Origin: an uncultured Clostridia bacterium
GTDB taxonomy: Bacteria; Bacillota; Clostridia; Monoglobales; Monoglobaceae
DNA length: 64,000 bases
Direction of reading: 5' to 3'
Assembly: GCA_910580105.1 (NCBI GenBank)
Contig: CAJTWN010000004.1
Location: 1-64,000 of the forward strand
Shown: positions 25,169 through 34,316 of the stretch, one piece after another
Layout of the letters: each line of letters opens with the position of its first letter
Numbering within the stretch: position 1 is the first letter of the stretch
Notes under the pieces: generated by a model
What the model saw: only the letters and a program-made list of their open reading frames with translations
What the model was told of the DNA's origin: nothing
The model's database searches: none
Translations under genes and position numbers: made by a program

Positions 25169-25545
25169 AAAAATTAATTACGGTCTTATGTCTATTGGTT
25201 TTTATTATTGTGGTCGTGACAGTACATGCGGTCAGTATTCAAAAATTGTATGGTGACATTCAGGAAATAACGGATGAGATTGAACAGTCGGTTTCCCGAC
25301 AGGATTGGAAGGCGGCAGAAGAGGGACTGCAGCGGGCTGCGGACCGATGGGAGAAAAGTAAAATCTGGGCGGCGCTTACCATTGACACAGACGTTATAGA
25401 AGAGATTGAAATATCTCTTGAACAGAGCAGGCGGTATGCAGAACTTGAAGATCAGGAAGATTTTATTGGAGAATTTGTAATGTTTAAAATGTTAATCGCT
25501 CATCTTCCCCATAGAGAGGGGATCAGTTTGGAGGAACTTTTGTAA
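25165..25545 (+). CDS. DUF4363 membrane-anchored protein
   Basis: 126 residues, starting at an ATGA overlap with the DUF421 stop, so translation is coupled. An N-terminal membrane anchor (KKLITVLCLLVFIIVVVTVH) is followed by helical, charged sequence with a coiled-coil look (LYGDIQEITDEIEQSVSR, ADRWEKSKIWAAL). DUF4363 commonly sits after DUF421 in Clostridia, so they probably form one unit. Function is unknown. Confidence 0.87.
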   Translation: MKKLITVLCLLVFIIVVVTVHAVSIQKLYGDIQEITDEIEQSVSRQDWKAAEEGLQRAADRWEKSKIWAALTIDTDVIEEIEISLEQSRRYAELEDQEDFIGEFVMFKMLIAHLPHREGISLEELL

Positions 25546-25581
25546 CATTCGCTGTATTTAATCACCTGAAAGCGGTTTTCC

Positions 25582-25610
25582 TTGACAAGCAGCTGTTCTT
25601 ATTATAAAAT
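25582..25610 (+). promoter_or_regulatory. Promoter of the aconitase operon with structured leader
   Basis: TTGACA and TAAAAT are separated by 17 bases. The leader of about 150 nt contains TGGGGGC-ataa-GCCCCCA (25634-25651) and GGAGG-atc-CCCTCC (25671-25684). Confidence 0.7.
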
Positions 25611-25768
25611 AAGATATTATAGGCTATTAAAAAATGGGGGCATAAGCCCCCATAAAGAATGTCTTTTGAAGGAGGATCCCCTCCTGTAAATTTCGTTAGA
25701 TTTCTTTCAGTCAGAAGAAAAAGACGGAATTTGCTGTAATAAGAATGAGAATAGAAAGGGTGATAACT

Positions 25769-27700
25769 GTGGGCATGACACTTGCTCAGAAAATCTTGAA
25801 AGACCATCTTGTCAGCGGCGAAATGGTACCAGGATCAGAAATCGGTATTAAAATTGACCAGACACTCACACAGGATGCGACCGGAACGATGGCGTATCTG
25901 GAATTTGAAGCGATGGGTGTTCCGCGGGTCAAGACCGAGCGCTCTGTTGCATATATTGATCATAATACACTGCAAAGCGGTTTTGAAAATGCGGATGACC
26001 ATCGGTTTATCGGCAGCGTCTGCAAAAAACATGGGATATATTTTTCACGGCCCGGTAACGGAATCTGTCATCAGGTACATTTGGAACGGTTTGGTATTCC
26101 GGGAAAGACATTGATTGGTTCCGATAGTCATACGCCTACCGGCGGCGGTATCGGAATGATTGCCATTGGTGCAGGCGGAATGGATGTTGCAGTTGCCATG
26201 GGTGGCGGTACATATTATATTACTTGTCCCAAAATTGTAAAAGTAGAATTGACGGGTAAATTGCAGCCATGGGTAGCGGCAAAGGATGTAATTTTAGAAG
26301 TATTACGCCGGCTTTCTGTAAAGGGCGGCGTTGGAAAAATTATTGAATATTGTGGAGAAGGTGTGAAAACCCTTTCCGTACCCGAGCGGGCGACCATCAC
26401 CAATATGGGTGCAGAGCTGGGAGCAACTACATCAATTTTCCCTTCCGATGAAACAACAAGAATGTTTTTAAAGGCACAGGGGAGAGAAGAAGACTATCGT
26501 CCGCTTTCTGCTGATGAGGATGCAGTATATGATGAAATTGTCGAAATTAATTTGAGCGAATTGGTTCCTCTTGCAGCATGTCCGCATTCACCTGACAACG
26601 TGAAATCTGTTGAGGAAATTGGAAATCTGAAGATTGATCAGGTATGTATCGGTTCCTGTACCAATTCCTCACTTTTGGATATGTTGAAGGTGGCACATAT
26701 CCTGAAAGGAAAAACAGTACATCCAGATGTTTCCCTTTCCATCGCACCGGGTTCCAAACAGGTGTTGAATATGCTGGCTGAAAACGGCGCACTTGCGATT
26801 TTAATCGATGCCGGTGCAAGAATTTTGGAAAGCGCTTGCGGCCCTTGTATCGGAATGGGGCAATCTCCAAATTCTAAGGGAATATCCCTGCGTACATTTA
26901 ACCGGAACTTTGAAGGCCGTTCCGGTACCAAAGACGGACAGATTTATCTTGTTTCGCCGGAAATGGCGGCAGTGTCTGCCCTCACGGGTGTCTTAACCGA
27001 TCCCAGAACGATTGGTGATATGCCGGAATTTGTTCTCCCTGAAGTGTTTACCATTAATGACAATATGATTGTTCCCCCGGCTGCAGAGGAGGAGATGGAG
27101 AGTGTTGAAGTCCTGCGCGGCCCGAATATTCAACCGTTCCCTGTATCCGGCCCGCTTGATGATACCATTGATGCGAAGTGCAGTCTGAAGGTTGGGGACA
27201 ATATTACCACAGACCATATTATGCCGGCCGGAGCGAAAATACTTCCGCTGCGTTCAAATATTCCAAAAATTTCGGAGTATTGTTTTGCGGTCTGTGACGA
27301 AAAGTTTCATGACCGTGCGCTGGAACTTAAAAAGAGCATCGTGGTGGGCGGATCAAACTACGGACAGGGTTCTTCAAGAGAACATGCCGCGCTTGCACCC
27401 CTTTACCTGGGGGTAAAGGCAGTTTTGGTGAAGTCCTTTGCCCGGATTCATATGGCGAATTTAATCAATGCAGGTATAATTCCAATGACCTTTGTGGATG
27501 AACAGGACTATGACCGCATTGATCAGATGGATGAGCTGAAGATAGAGAATGTTGTGCAGCAGATAAAAGCAGGAACAACATTGCAGATAACAAATGTGAC
27601 CAAAGGCTTTGATTTTGATGTTAAGGTAGAGCTTTCTGAAAGGCAGAAAGAGATGTTGATTGCCGGCGGACTTTTAAATTATACCAGGGCAAATGCCTGA
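25769..27700 (+). CDS. acnA: Aconitate hydratase (single-chain, about 640-residue type)
   Basis: 643 residues. It isomerises citrate and isocitrate via a 4Fe-4S cluster. The GTG at 25769 lies eight bases after AAAGGG, and the product then starts MGMTLAQKIL, matching the leuC start MGMTMTQKIL; the ATG at 25745 lacks this. Cluster cysteines are in CIGSCTNSS near 300 and CGPCIGMGQSPNS near 363. The swivel domain (about 480-643) is fused to the same chain, with NYGQGSSREHAAL near 540, unlike separate LeuC/LeuD. It is followed 21 bp later by isocitrate dehydrogenase. No citrate synthase is in the window, so this pair probably supplies 2-oxoglutarate for glutamate. Confidence 0.94.
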   Translation: MGMTLAQKILKDHLVSGEMVPGSEIGIKIDQTLTQDATGTMAYLEFEAMGVPRVKTERSVAYIDHNTLQSGFENADDHRFIGSVCKKHGIYFSRPGNGICHQVHLERFGIPGKTLIGSDSHTPTGGGIGMIAIGAGGMDVAVAMGGGTYYITCPKIVKVELTGKLQPWVAAKDVILEVLRRLSVKGGVGKIIEYCGEGVKTLSVPERATITNMGAELGATTSIFPSDETTRMFLKAQGREEDYRPLSADEDAVYDEIVEINLSELVPLAACPHSPDNVKSVEEIGNLKIDQVCIGSCTNSSLLDMLKVAHILKGKTVHPDVSLSIAPGSKQVLNMLAENGALAILIDAGARILESACGPCIGMGQSPNSKGISLRTFNRNFEGRSGTKDGQIYLVSPEMAAVSALTGVLTDPRTIGDMPEFVLPEVFTINDNMIVPPAAEEEMESVEVLRGPNIQPFPVSGPLDDTIDAKCSLKVGDNITTDHIMPAGAKILPLRSNIPKISEYCFAVCDEKFHDRALELKKSIVVGGSNYGQGSSREHAALAPLYLGVKAVLVKSFARIHMANLINAGIIPMTFVDEQDYDRIDQMDELKIENVVQQIKAGTTLQITNVTKGFDFDVKVELSERQKEMLIAGGLLNYTRANA

Positions 27701-27721
27701 AGGAAAGAGGAGGAATAAATA

Positions 27722-28885
27722 ATGAACGAAGAAATCATTGCAAAAGCCAAAGAACATTTTGGCGAGGTGTTAAAAGAACAGCTTGCAAGAGTTGAACGTA
27801 TGAAAGCCGAAAAGGATTTTGTGGATTATGAAAAGCTGGACCAGATTATTATCGGCGTTTGCGGCGGTGATGGTATCGGCCCGGCGATTACAGCACAAGC
27901 ACAAAGAATTTTGGAATTTTTGCTTGCCGATGAAGTGAAGAGCGGCAAAGTGAAATTTAATGTGATTGAAGGCTGCACCATTGAACATCGTGCAGAGGTA
28001 AATCAGGCGCTGCCGGATGATGTTTTGGCTGAACTGAAAAAGTGTCATGTTATTTTAAAAGGCCCGACCACGACCCCGCGTGCCGGCGACCCGTGGCCCA
28101 ATATTGAAAGTGCAAATGTTGCAATGCGCAAAGCCCTTGATTTGTTTGCAAATGTGCGTCCTGTGAAGGTCCCGGAGCAGGGAATTGACTGGACATTTTA
28201 CAGAGAAAATACCGAGGGCGGTTATGCGGTTGGCTCCAAAGGTGTCCATGTAAATGACGATTTGGCGGTTGACTTTGTAGTTACTACCCAGGAGGGCAGT
28301 GAACGAATTGCAAGAGCGGCTTTTGAATATGCAAAAAAAGCAGGAAAGACCCGTGTAACTTGCGTTACCAAGGCAAATGTTGTAAAGACAACAGATGGTA
28401 AGTTTTTGAATATTTGCCAGGAAGTCGCCAAGGATTATCCGGGAATTGAATTGGATGACTGGTATATTGATATTATGACGGCCAAATTGGTGGATCCCAA
28501 GAGAAGAACCCAGTTCCAGGTTTTGGTTTTGCCGAATCTTTATGGCGACATTTTGACCGATGAGGCCGCTGAATTTCAGGGTGGTGTCGGAACGGCCGGC
28601 AGTGCGAACATTGGTAAGCGGTATGCGATGTTTGAAGCAATCCATGGCAGTGCGCCGCGAATGGTACAGGAGGGTCGGGATAAATATGCTGATCCTTGTA
28701 GTATTATCCGTGCTGCTGTGATGCTGCTTGAACATATTGGATATGCTGACCGGGCGAAAAAGTTGGAAAGAGCGCTCGACATTTGTATGTATGAGGAGAA
28801 GAAGCTCACCATTACCGGACGGGATACGGGTGCAACCAGTGCGGAGTTTGCTGATTATATCATGGAAACTATGCAGAAATTATAA
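27722..28885 (+). CDS. icd: Isocitrate dehydrogenase, NAD-type family
   Basis: 387 residues. Member of the isocitrate/isopropylmalate dehydrogenase family: GGDGIGPAITAQAQRI near 41-56, FANVRPVKVP near 141-150, the isocitrate-type FYRENTEGGYAVGSKG near 160-175, the catalytic Lys in TCVTKANVVKTTDG near 220, and DILTDEAAEFQGGVG near 280. The N-terminal extension of about 35 residues is predicted helical. It is immediately downstream of aconitase in one operon. Cofactor choice (NAD or NADP) cannot be read safely by eye. Confidence 0.93.
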   Translation: MNEEIIAKAKEHFGEVLKEQLARVERMKAEKDFVDYEKLDQIIIGVCGGDGIGPAITAQAQRILEFLLADEVKSGKVKFNVIEGCTIEHRAEVNQALPDDVLAELKKCHVILKGPTTTPRAGDPWPNIESANVAMRKALDLFANVRPVKVPEQGIDWTFYRENTEGGYAVGSKGVHVNDDLAVDFVVTTQEGSERIARAAFEYAKKAGKTRVTCVTKANVVKTTDGKFLNICQEVAKDYPGIELDDWYIDIMTAKLVDPKRRTQFQVLVLPNLYGDILTDEAAEFQGGVGTAGSANIGKRYAMFEAIHGSAPRMVQEGRDKYADPCSIIRAAVMLLEHIGYADRAKKLERALDICMYEEKKLTITGRDTGATSAEFADYIMETMQKL

Positions 28886-28891
28886 TAAATA

Positions 28892-28919
28892 ATGGCGCAC
28901 TGCTATAGCAGTGCGCCAT
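28892..28919. terminator. Perfect 28-bp palindrome between convergent genes
   Basis: ATGGCGCACTGCTA and its exact complement lie 6 bp after the icd stop. No T tract follows, so termination is possible but weak. An mRNA 3'-end stabiliser is an alternative. Confidence 0.55.
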
Positions 28920-28960
28920 CGTTATATAATGGAGATTTAAAAAGCGAAGAATATTATTTA

Positions 28961-29713
28961 TTACAATTTTGCCAATAAAAAATCAACGGCACGCTGCTGA
29001 AATTCCGGCGCCGCATAATGTCCATAGCCGGGATATTCTACATAGCAGTAATCATCCGGGTGCTTTTCATATAATGGTTTTAGTTTTTCATGCAGCCGCC
29101 GCGGTCCTGTTACAGGAACAATATCATCTGCATCCCCGCATTGGATGAAGAGTGCAGTTGGCGGGATATTTTCGTAGTTATTAAGGGGATTGTGTTTTTT
29201 TACGGCGGCTTGTACATCGGGTTCAATGGTGTCAAAATCCGGACTGTTTCCATATTTGTCTGTCAGGTCAGGGGAGCCGATGATCGGTGCTGCGACAGTG
29301 ATACGCGGTTCTTTGGTGACGGACATAAAAGAAATATAGCCGCCTTGTGAAATTCCGGTGACGCCAACGTGCGTGGTATCCACGCGCGGGTCGTTCTCAT
29401 AAAAGTCCAGCAGGGCAGATATATCATCGGCAGCAGTCAGCAAAAGATGGAGATAATTCTTTTTATAGACGGGCGTTTCTAAATATTCATCAAGTTTGCC
29501 GTCGCTCCTGCGACCATGCCACAGCGCATCAATACAGACACAGAAAACGCCCTGGGAGGCAAGTTTTGTGGCCATTCCCATACAGGATTCAGCATTGTTG
29601 GTTGTTCCGTGATTTAAGAAAACGATCGGACATTGTTCTGCGTTTTCAGGGCAGCATGTAATTACGGGGATTTCGCGGTTTGTCAAAAGTTCATAAGATA
29701 CGATAAACTGCAT
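28961..29713 (-). CDS. Alpha/beta hydrolase, esterase
   Basis: 250 residues, cytoplasmic. The nucleophile elbow is GVTGISQGGYISF near 125-137 (GxSxG), the likely acid is in QCGDADDIVPVTGPRRLHEK near 190, and the catalytic His in YVEYPGYGHYAAPEF near 228. An upstream oxyanion loop NHGTTNNAES lies near 32. It resembles dienelactone hydrolase or prolyl oligopeptidase-type esterases such as YitV. Substrate unknown; transcribed alone. Confidence 0.85.
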   Translation of the reverse strand: MQFIVSYELLTNREIPVITCCPENAEQCPIVFLNHGTTNNAESCMGMATKLASQGVFCVCIDALWHGRRSDGKLDEYLETPVYKKNYLHLLLTAADDISALLDFYENDPRVDTTHVGVTGISQGGYISFMSVTKEPRITVAAPIIGSPDLTDKYGNSPDFDTIEPDVQAAVKKHNPLNNYENIPPTALFIQCGDADDIVPVTGPRRLHEKLKPLYEKHPDDYCYVEYPGYGHYAAPEFQQRAVDFLLAKL

Positions 29714-29838
29714 GATACCACTCCTTTTTATTTTAATATAACAGAGGACAATGAGAAAAGCAATGGGAGAATCTTTTGATATTTCAAAGGATAAATAAAC
29801 AAGCTATATGTAAATGTATCTTTTACGTGAATGAATCT

Positions 29839-30960
29839 TTATTGTATATTCATCAGCCTGCCAATGGTTTTATCGTATAAGAATGTATAAAAAATAGAGA
29901 CAGGCAGCAAAATTGCAAATCCAACGATTAGAATGAGGAGATCCAGCTTTGGAAAATAAGCAAGAAATTGCAATTTCTTACCGGCAACAAAGAATATAGA
30001 TTGCAAAAACCACAGATACAAGCTATGTTTGCCAAGTGTATATAAAAGTTTTTGCCAAAATGGTGTATGCAGGGCATTTACAAATTTTACCAATATATAC
30101 ACGATAAAACAGATAAAGAAGATGTCAACAGTAGGAAGATAGAGCAGATAGGGGATATGATTGCGGATAAAGAATGAGAGCAGCAGAACGGTGAGATAAA
30201 CCCAAATGTGATTGCCATGTACCTTGCGCAGCCAGTCATCCAATTTAACAAATAAATTGGATTGTGCAAAGCAATAGCCAAGCAGGGTCATGGGAATATA
30301 ACGAAAATATTCCTCAAGGGCAATGACAAAAGAGGACACCGTCACCGTCTTAATCCAGATTCGCACAAGTACACAGAGAATATGGAAGGGTAATATGGAA
30401 ATAAGGATTCCGGCAGCGGGATTTTTGGGGATGAGGTGATGTAAGAGCGGCAGGGTAAACATTGCGAGCAAATAAAAGCGTACGTACCATGCAAAGCAGA
30501 TGATGTTGGTCTGCATACCCAGCATTTCAAGCCCAAGTTCGGAAAATTCATGTTGGCCTAAAAGAAATTCCACGGGAATAAAGAATAAAAACAAAAGCAT
30601 CCAATATTTGATATATAGGACGGCAATCTTTTCGAGGCTGTTTGTAAATACATTACCTTTTTTATAGCTGAAATAAACGCCGTAGCCGGTGATAAAGGCA
30701 AAGATAGAAACACAGATGGAACCGTATTTTCCAATAGAGTAGGACCATGGCGTTCCGATAAACGGGAGACCGGTGTATTGATTTGGGGCAGCAATCCATT
30801 CAGGGTAACCAAAAAAGTGGTGGGCGAACATCAAAATAACAGCGATACCTTTTAAAATGTTCGTCGTTCTTTGGTCAAAGACAAAATTATTGTCTTTCTT
30901 TACTTTATAGGTTGTGTTTGGCAGCTGTTTTTGTAACGGCGGTGTGATTTGTCCGGCCAT
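29839..30960 (-). CDS. Acyltransferase-3 family integral membrane protein
   Basis: 373 residues with about ten hydrophobic segments. Near the N-terminus it has the family features QRTTNILKGIAVILMFAHHF, where the His pair near residue 46 is the probable catalytic site. Such proteins O-acetylate or succinylate surface polysaccharides or peptidoglycan. The gene is a single transcription unit driven from the promoter at 31030-31058. The sugar or lipid acceptor cannot be deduced. Confidence 0.85.
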   Translation of the reverse strand: MAGQITPPLQKQLPNTTYKVKKDNNFVFDQRTTNILKGIAVILMFAHHFFGYPEWIAAPNQYTGLPFIGTPWSYSIGKYGSICVSIFAFITGYGVYFSYKKGNVFTNSLEKIAVLYIKYWMLLFLFFIPVEFLLGQHEFSELGLEMLGMQTNIICFAWYVRFYLLAMFTLPLLHHLIPKNPAAGILISILPFHILCVLVRIWIKTVTVSSFVIALEEYFRYIPMTLLGYCFAQSNLFVKLDDWLRKVHGNHIWVYLTVLLLSFFIRNHIPYLLYLPTVDIFFICFIVYILVKFVNALHTPFWQKLLYTLGKHSLYLWFLQSIFFVAGKKLQFLAYFPKLDLLILIVGFAILLPVSIFYTFLYDKTIGRLMNIQ

Positions 30961-31029
30961 ATTGATTCCCTCCTTTTACGTGGTGAATAAAAGGTAACTT
31001 ATGTCGATTTGTGTTATTTAACGTAGGAT

Positions 31030-31058
31030 AGTATAACAGGGAATTGCTGTATTGTCAA
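31030..31058 (-). promoter_or_regulatory. Promoter of the acyltransferase gene
   Basis: Minus strand: TTGACA (31058-31053), 17 bases, TATACT (31035-31030). Confidence 0.8.
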
Positions 31059-31252
31059 GAAAGCAATCCGAGTGACTGGAAAATGGAATAATTCACAATA
31101 ATATACATAGATGTATATTTCAGCTGCTGTAATTTAATTCTGATTTTAAGCGTTAATGTATAAGTAGATGGGATGGATTGTGCAAATTGGTATTTGAGTT
31201 TCTGTTCTCAGAAATTCTTATTATAAAAATGCACAAAAATATCAAAAAGAAC
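31059..31252. other. Divergent intergenic region without recognised features
   Basis: AT-rich DNA between the promoters of the acyltransferase and rex genes. I see no convincing Rex operator (TTGTTAA-type inverted repeat) and no RNA gene. Confidence 0.5.
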
Positions 31253-31281
31253 TGTACAAATAAAAATGATTGTGCTATACT
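31253..31281 (+). promoter_or_regulatory. Promoter of rex
   Basis: TGTACA, 17 bases, TATACT, about 50 bp before the rex start. Confidence 0.6.
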
Positions 31282-31332
31282 TGATACAAATTTAACAAAG
31301 ATGTGAATTTGGTTGTAAGGAGAGCGCATAGA

Positions 31333-31959
31333 ATGGAAAAGAAAGTGTCGGCATCGGTTATCAACCGGCTGCCGCGGTACTATAGATATCTCACCGATTT
31401 GATGGAAAGTGGGATAGAGAGGATCTCTTCCAAAGAGCTCAGTGAACGCATGTGCGTTACGGCTTCGCAGATACGGCAGGATTTAAATTGTTTTGGTGGT
31501 TTTGGACAGCAGGGATATGGCTATAATGTCAAGCATTTGCATAGTGAAATTGCAAAGATACTCGGATTGGACAGAGGGTATACGGCTGTATTGGTGGGCG
31601 CCGGTAATATGGGCAGGACCTTTGCCATGAACACCAAGTTTGAATCCAGGGGATTTAAACTGATTGGTATTTTTGACATAGATCCCAATAAGATTGGGAA
31701 AGAAATTAATGGGGTTGAAGTGATGGATTACGCGCTAATCCGCAGTTTTATTAAAAAATATAAACCCAAAATGGCAATTTTGACCGTTCCGAAAACAGCG
31801 ATACATGCAGTTGCGGAGGAACTTATCGGGTATGGAATCAAAGCTTTTTTAAACTTTTCTTATACGGAACTTTCAGCTGCGGAAGACATTGCGGTTGAAA
31901 ATGTACATTTAAGTGATAGTTTGATGCGGCTTTCTTATAAAATATTGGAGCACGAATAA
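31333..31959 (+). CDS. rex: Redox-sensing transcriptional repressor Rex
   Basis: 208 residues. It senses the NADH/NAD ratio and represses fermentation genes. The N-terminal winged helix (about 1-80) includes SKELSERMCVTASQIRQDLN and FGGFGQQGYGYNV. The Rossmann domain follows with VLVGAGNMGRTFAMN near 85 and GIFDIDPNKIGKEING near 112. The ATG at 31333 follows AAGGAGA; the in-frame start at 31303 lacks a site. It heads a short operon with three other genes, spaced by 14 bp, a 4-bp overlap and 11 bp. Confidence 0.96.
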   Translation: MEKKVSASVINRLPRYYRYLTDLMESGIERISSKELSERMCVTASQIRQDLNCFGGFGQQGYGYNVKHLHSEIAKILGLDRGYTAVLVGAGNMGRTFAMNTKFESRGFKLIGIFDIDPNKIGKEINGVEVMDYALIRSFIKKYKPKMAILTVPKTAIHAVAEELIGYGIKAFLNFSYTELSAAEDIAVENVHLSDSLMRLSYKILEHE

Positions 31960-31973
31960 AGGAGGCATTTGCC

Positions 31974-32801
31974 ATGAAAGTTTACGCATTGGTTGGCAAA
32001 TCCGGCACAGGCAAAAGTCACCACAGTATGTGGGTTGCCAAGGAAAACAAAATTGATTATATCATAGATGATGGACTTTTGATTTCGGATAATAAAATTA
32101 TTGCGGGGAAGTCTGCCAAGCGTGAACCGACCAAAGTGGCGTCTGTCCGCTGTGCCGTTTTCAGCGATGAAGGTCATGCAGCTATGGTGAAAGAAGCTAT
32201 CAGGGAACAAAATGTGGCGTCCCTTTTGATCATTGGCACGAGTGAAAAAATGGTCAATATGATTGCCAATGCACTTGCGTTGGGTCCAATACAGAAAATG
32301 ATCCGGATTGAGGATGTTTCCACGCCTGAAGAGATGAAAATTGCCGCAGAGATGCGGAATAAAGAGGGAAAACATGTCATTCCTGTTCCGACGTTTGAAG
32401 TTAAGAAACAATTTTCCGGCTATTTTGTAGACCCTTTGATGCTTTTGTTCAAGAAAAAAGGCCAAACCGTTGTGGAAGAAAAGACGGTCATGCGACCGGC
32501 TTACAGTTATCTTGGGGAATATAAGATTGCGCCCAAAGTGCTGGCGGACATATGTACTTATGAAACGTATAATTTTCCGGCGGTGCATAAAATTTTACAC
32601 TTTAAACACGCAACAACGCCGGGCGGGCGGTTGATTATTGAAATGGATATTTCTGTGAATTATCCTTGCCGGGTTTCAAAACAGGCGCGGAAAATTGCAG
32701 AAAAAATTAAAGAATCAATTGAAGAATTCACTTCCATAAATGTTAAAAAGGTAAGTGTTAATGTAAAAACGCTTCATATTCTGAAAAGGGATGAGCGATG
32801 A
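31974..32801 (+). CDS. P-loop NTPase fused to an Asp23/YloU-like domain
   Basis: 275 residues. Walker A is GKSGTGKSH at 8-16. A possible Walker B or switch strand is SLLIIGTSEKMV near 84. Residues about 190-275 (ADICTYETYNFPAVHKILHF, then LIIEMDISVNYPC and IEEFTSINVKKVSVNVKTL) have the alternating beta pattern of Asp23/Gls24 (YloU) proteins. I do not know a characterised member. It overlaps the start of the glycosylase gene by 4 bp and follows rex, so it may share redox or stress control. Function is unknown. Confidence 0.75.
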   Translation: MKVYALVGKSGTGKSHHSMWVAKENKIDYIIDDGLLISDNKIIAGKSAKREPTKVASVRCAVFSDEGHAAMVKEAIREQNVASLLIIGTSEKMVNMIANALALGPIQKMIRIEDVSTPEEMKIAAEMRNKEGKHVIPVPTFEVKKQFSGYFVDPLMLLFKKKGQTVVEEKTVMRPAYSYLGEYKIAPKVLADICTYETYNFPAVHKILHFKHATTPGGRLIIEMDISVNYPCRVSKQARKIAEKIKESIEEFTSINVKKVSVNVKTLHILKRDER

Positions 32802-33610
32802 TCAATTTGAATGAGAAGTTTCCCTTTAATGGGAAAAACACCTTTAACTGCGGGCAGTGTTTTCGATGGACAGAGGAAGCAGATGGAAGCTTTGTGGGAA
32901 TTGCATCCGGTCATGTTTGCAGGGTAAAGGATGGAATGGTCATATGTGGGCCGGAAGAAGAGCGGTTTTGGGCGGCTTATTTTGCATTGGACATTCCGTA
33001 TGACGTCATTACCAGGGATTTGATAACCAAAGATCCGCATATCGAGTCATGTATTGCGTTTGGACAGGGTATGCGGATTTTGCGCCAGGATTTGTGGGAG
33101 ACAATGGTTTCCTTTATTATTTCAGCAAACAATCATATTCCGCGCATACGAAATATTGTTGAAATGCTCTGCAGTACATATGGACAACCATTGGATTTTG
33201 AGGGAAAGGTGTATCATAGTTTTCCATCAGCAAAGGAATTGGTTCATCTTCAAAAAGAAGATTTACAAGTTTTGCACGCGGGATACCGGGACGTTTATCT
33301 TTTGGATGCGATTCGAAAGGTTGCACATGGGGAAATTGCACTTGAACAAATACAAGAGATGGAAACGGCTGCCGCGCGGCAGGAATTGATGCGGATCAAA
33401 GGCATTGGGAAAAAAGTGGCAGATTGTATCCTTTTGTTTGCCCTTGGCAGGTATGAAGTGTTTCCGCAGGATGTCTGGATAAAAAGAATATTAAAAGATG
33501 TATACGCTGTGGAAGGAAATGCAGCACAGGCGTTTATTACACAGACATATGGGGAGTACGGGGGATTTGCTCAGCAGTATCTTTTTCACTTTTATAGAAA
33601 CCATAGATAG
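32798..33610 (+). CDS. 8-oxoguanine DNA glycosylase, Ogg1 type
   Basis: 270 residues. It removes oxidised guanine from DNA and cleaves the abasic site. The N-terminal Ogg domain starts with NCGQCFRWTEEADGSF near 18-33. The helix-hairpin-helix is MRIKGIGKKVADCILLFALG near 195-214, in which the Lys before VADC is the Schiff-base residue and the Asp of FPQDVWIKRIL near 222 is the catalytic acid. Both are present, so it should be bifunctional. The start overlaps the previous stop by 4 bp (ATGA). Confidence 0.93.
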   Translation: MINLNEKFPFNGKNTFNCGQCFRWTEEADGSFVGIASGHVCRVKDGMVICGPEEERFWAAYFALDIPYDVITRDLITKDPHIESCIAFGQGMRILRQDLWETMVSFIISANNHIPRIRNIVEMLCSTYGQPLDFEGKVYHSFPSAKELVHLQKEDLQVLHAGYRDVYLLDAIRKVAHGEIALEQIQEMETAAARQELMRIKGIGKKVADCILLFALGRYEVFPQDVWIKRILKDVYAVEGNAAQAFITQTYGEYGGFAQQYLFHFYRNHR

Positions 33611-33621
33611 GATTTGTTTTT

Positions 33622-34248
33622 ATGTTGATAAAAAGTACAACGACAGCCGGATTTCAATGTCCGTCCTGTGGAAATATACAAAGCCGGGAATTGCATTGTT
33701 TTCATTTTGGCGGTACCGGCGCACACGAAATTCTTTGTAACAGCTGCGGGCGTAAAGTGGCGGTATTGCAGCGGAAGAAAAAGGGCCAGATACAACTTAA
33801 GGTAGATTGTCTTGACTGTTATGATGAGCATGTGTTTCCATTGCGTCCGGGATTGTTTTGGCAGACGCCGCTCAAGGCATTTCAGTGCTGTGAAACGCAG
33901 GAAACCATTTTCCTGATTGGCGAAGCGGACCTTGTTGACGAGGCGATGCAGCGGGCCTTTTATCTGAACAGTGATGATGAGCAGAACTATCAGATGCCGA
34001 AGAAACCGGAGGAACTCGGAGCCTTTGATACGGTGGAAGATGTAATGGAATTGATCGGACATTTTCAGAAATTGGCGGCGGAAGGGAAAATTTTTTGTTC
34101 ATGTGGGGAATACTATCTTGAGATGAAGATAGAACGTGACATTGTCCGGTTTATCTGTCCCGGATGTGGGAATGAAAGAATTTTGGACATTTCGACGAAA
34201 GAAAAAGTAGAACAAATTCGTAGACTTGAAGAAATTCGCTTGACATAA
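33622..34248 (+). CDS. Zinc-ribbon protein of unknown function
   Basis: 208 residues. Cysteine pairs are at both ends: CPSCG near 13 with CNSCG near 40 and CLDC near 64, then CSCG near 160 with CPGCG near 185. Two zinc ribbons are likely. The middle (90-150) is acidic and helical with no domain I recognise. Fourth gene after rex. A nucleic acid or protein-binding role is possible but not shown. Confidence 0.7.
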   Translation: MLIKSTTTAGFQCPSCGNIQSRELHCFHFGGTGAHEILCNSCGRKVAVLQRKKKGQIQLKVDCLDCYDEHVFPLRPGLFWQTPLKAFQCCETQETIFLIGEADLVDEAMQRAFYLNSDDEQNYQMPKKPEELGAFDTVEDVMELIGHFQKLAAEGKIFCSCGEYYLEMKIERDIVRFICPGCGNERILDISTKEKVEQIRRLEEIRLT

Positions 34249-34268
34249 GTAAAAATTTGTTTTATCAT
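34240..34268 (+). promoter_or_regulatory. Promoter of fructose-bisphosphate aldolase
   Basis: TTGACA, 17 bases, TATCAT. The -35 box overlaps the last codons of the zinc-ribbon gene. Confidence 0.75.
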
Positions 34269-34316
34269 GAAAAATAATGAAATAATTCATTTATATACAA
34301 CATGGAGGTTAGGTTA

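Noticed and set aside
30961..31332. Rex operator upstream of rex
   Set aside because: No TTGTTAA-type inverted repeat was found near either divergent promoter.
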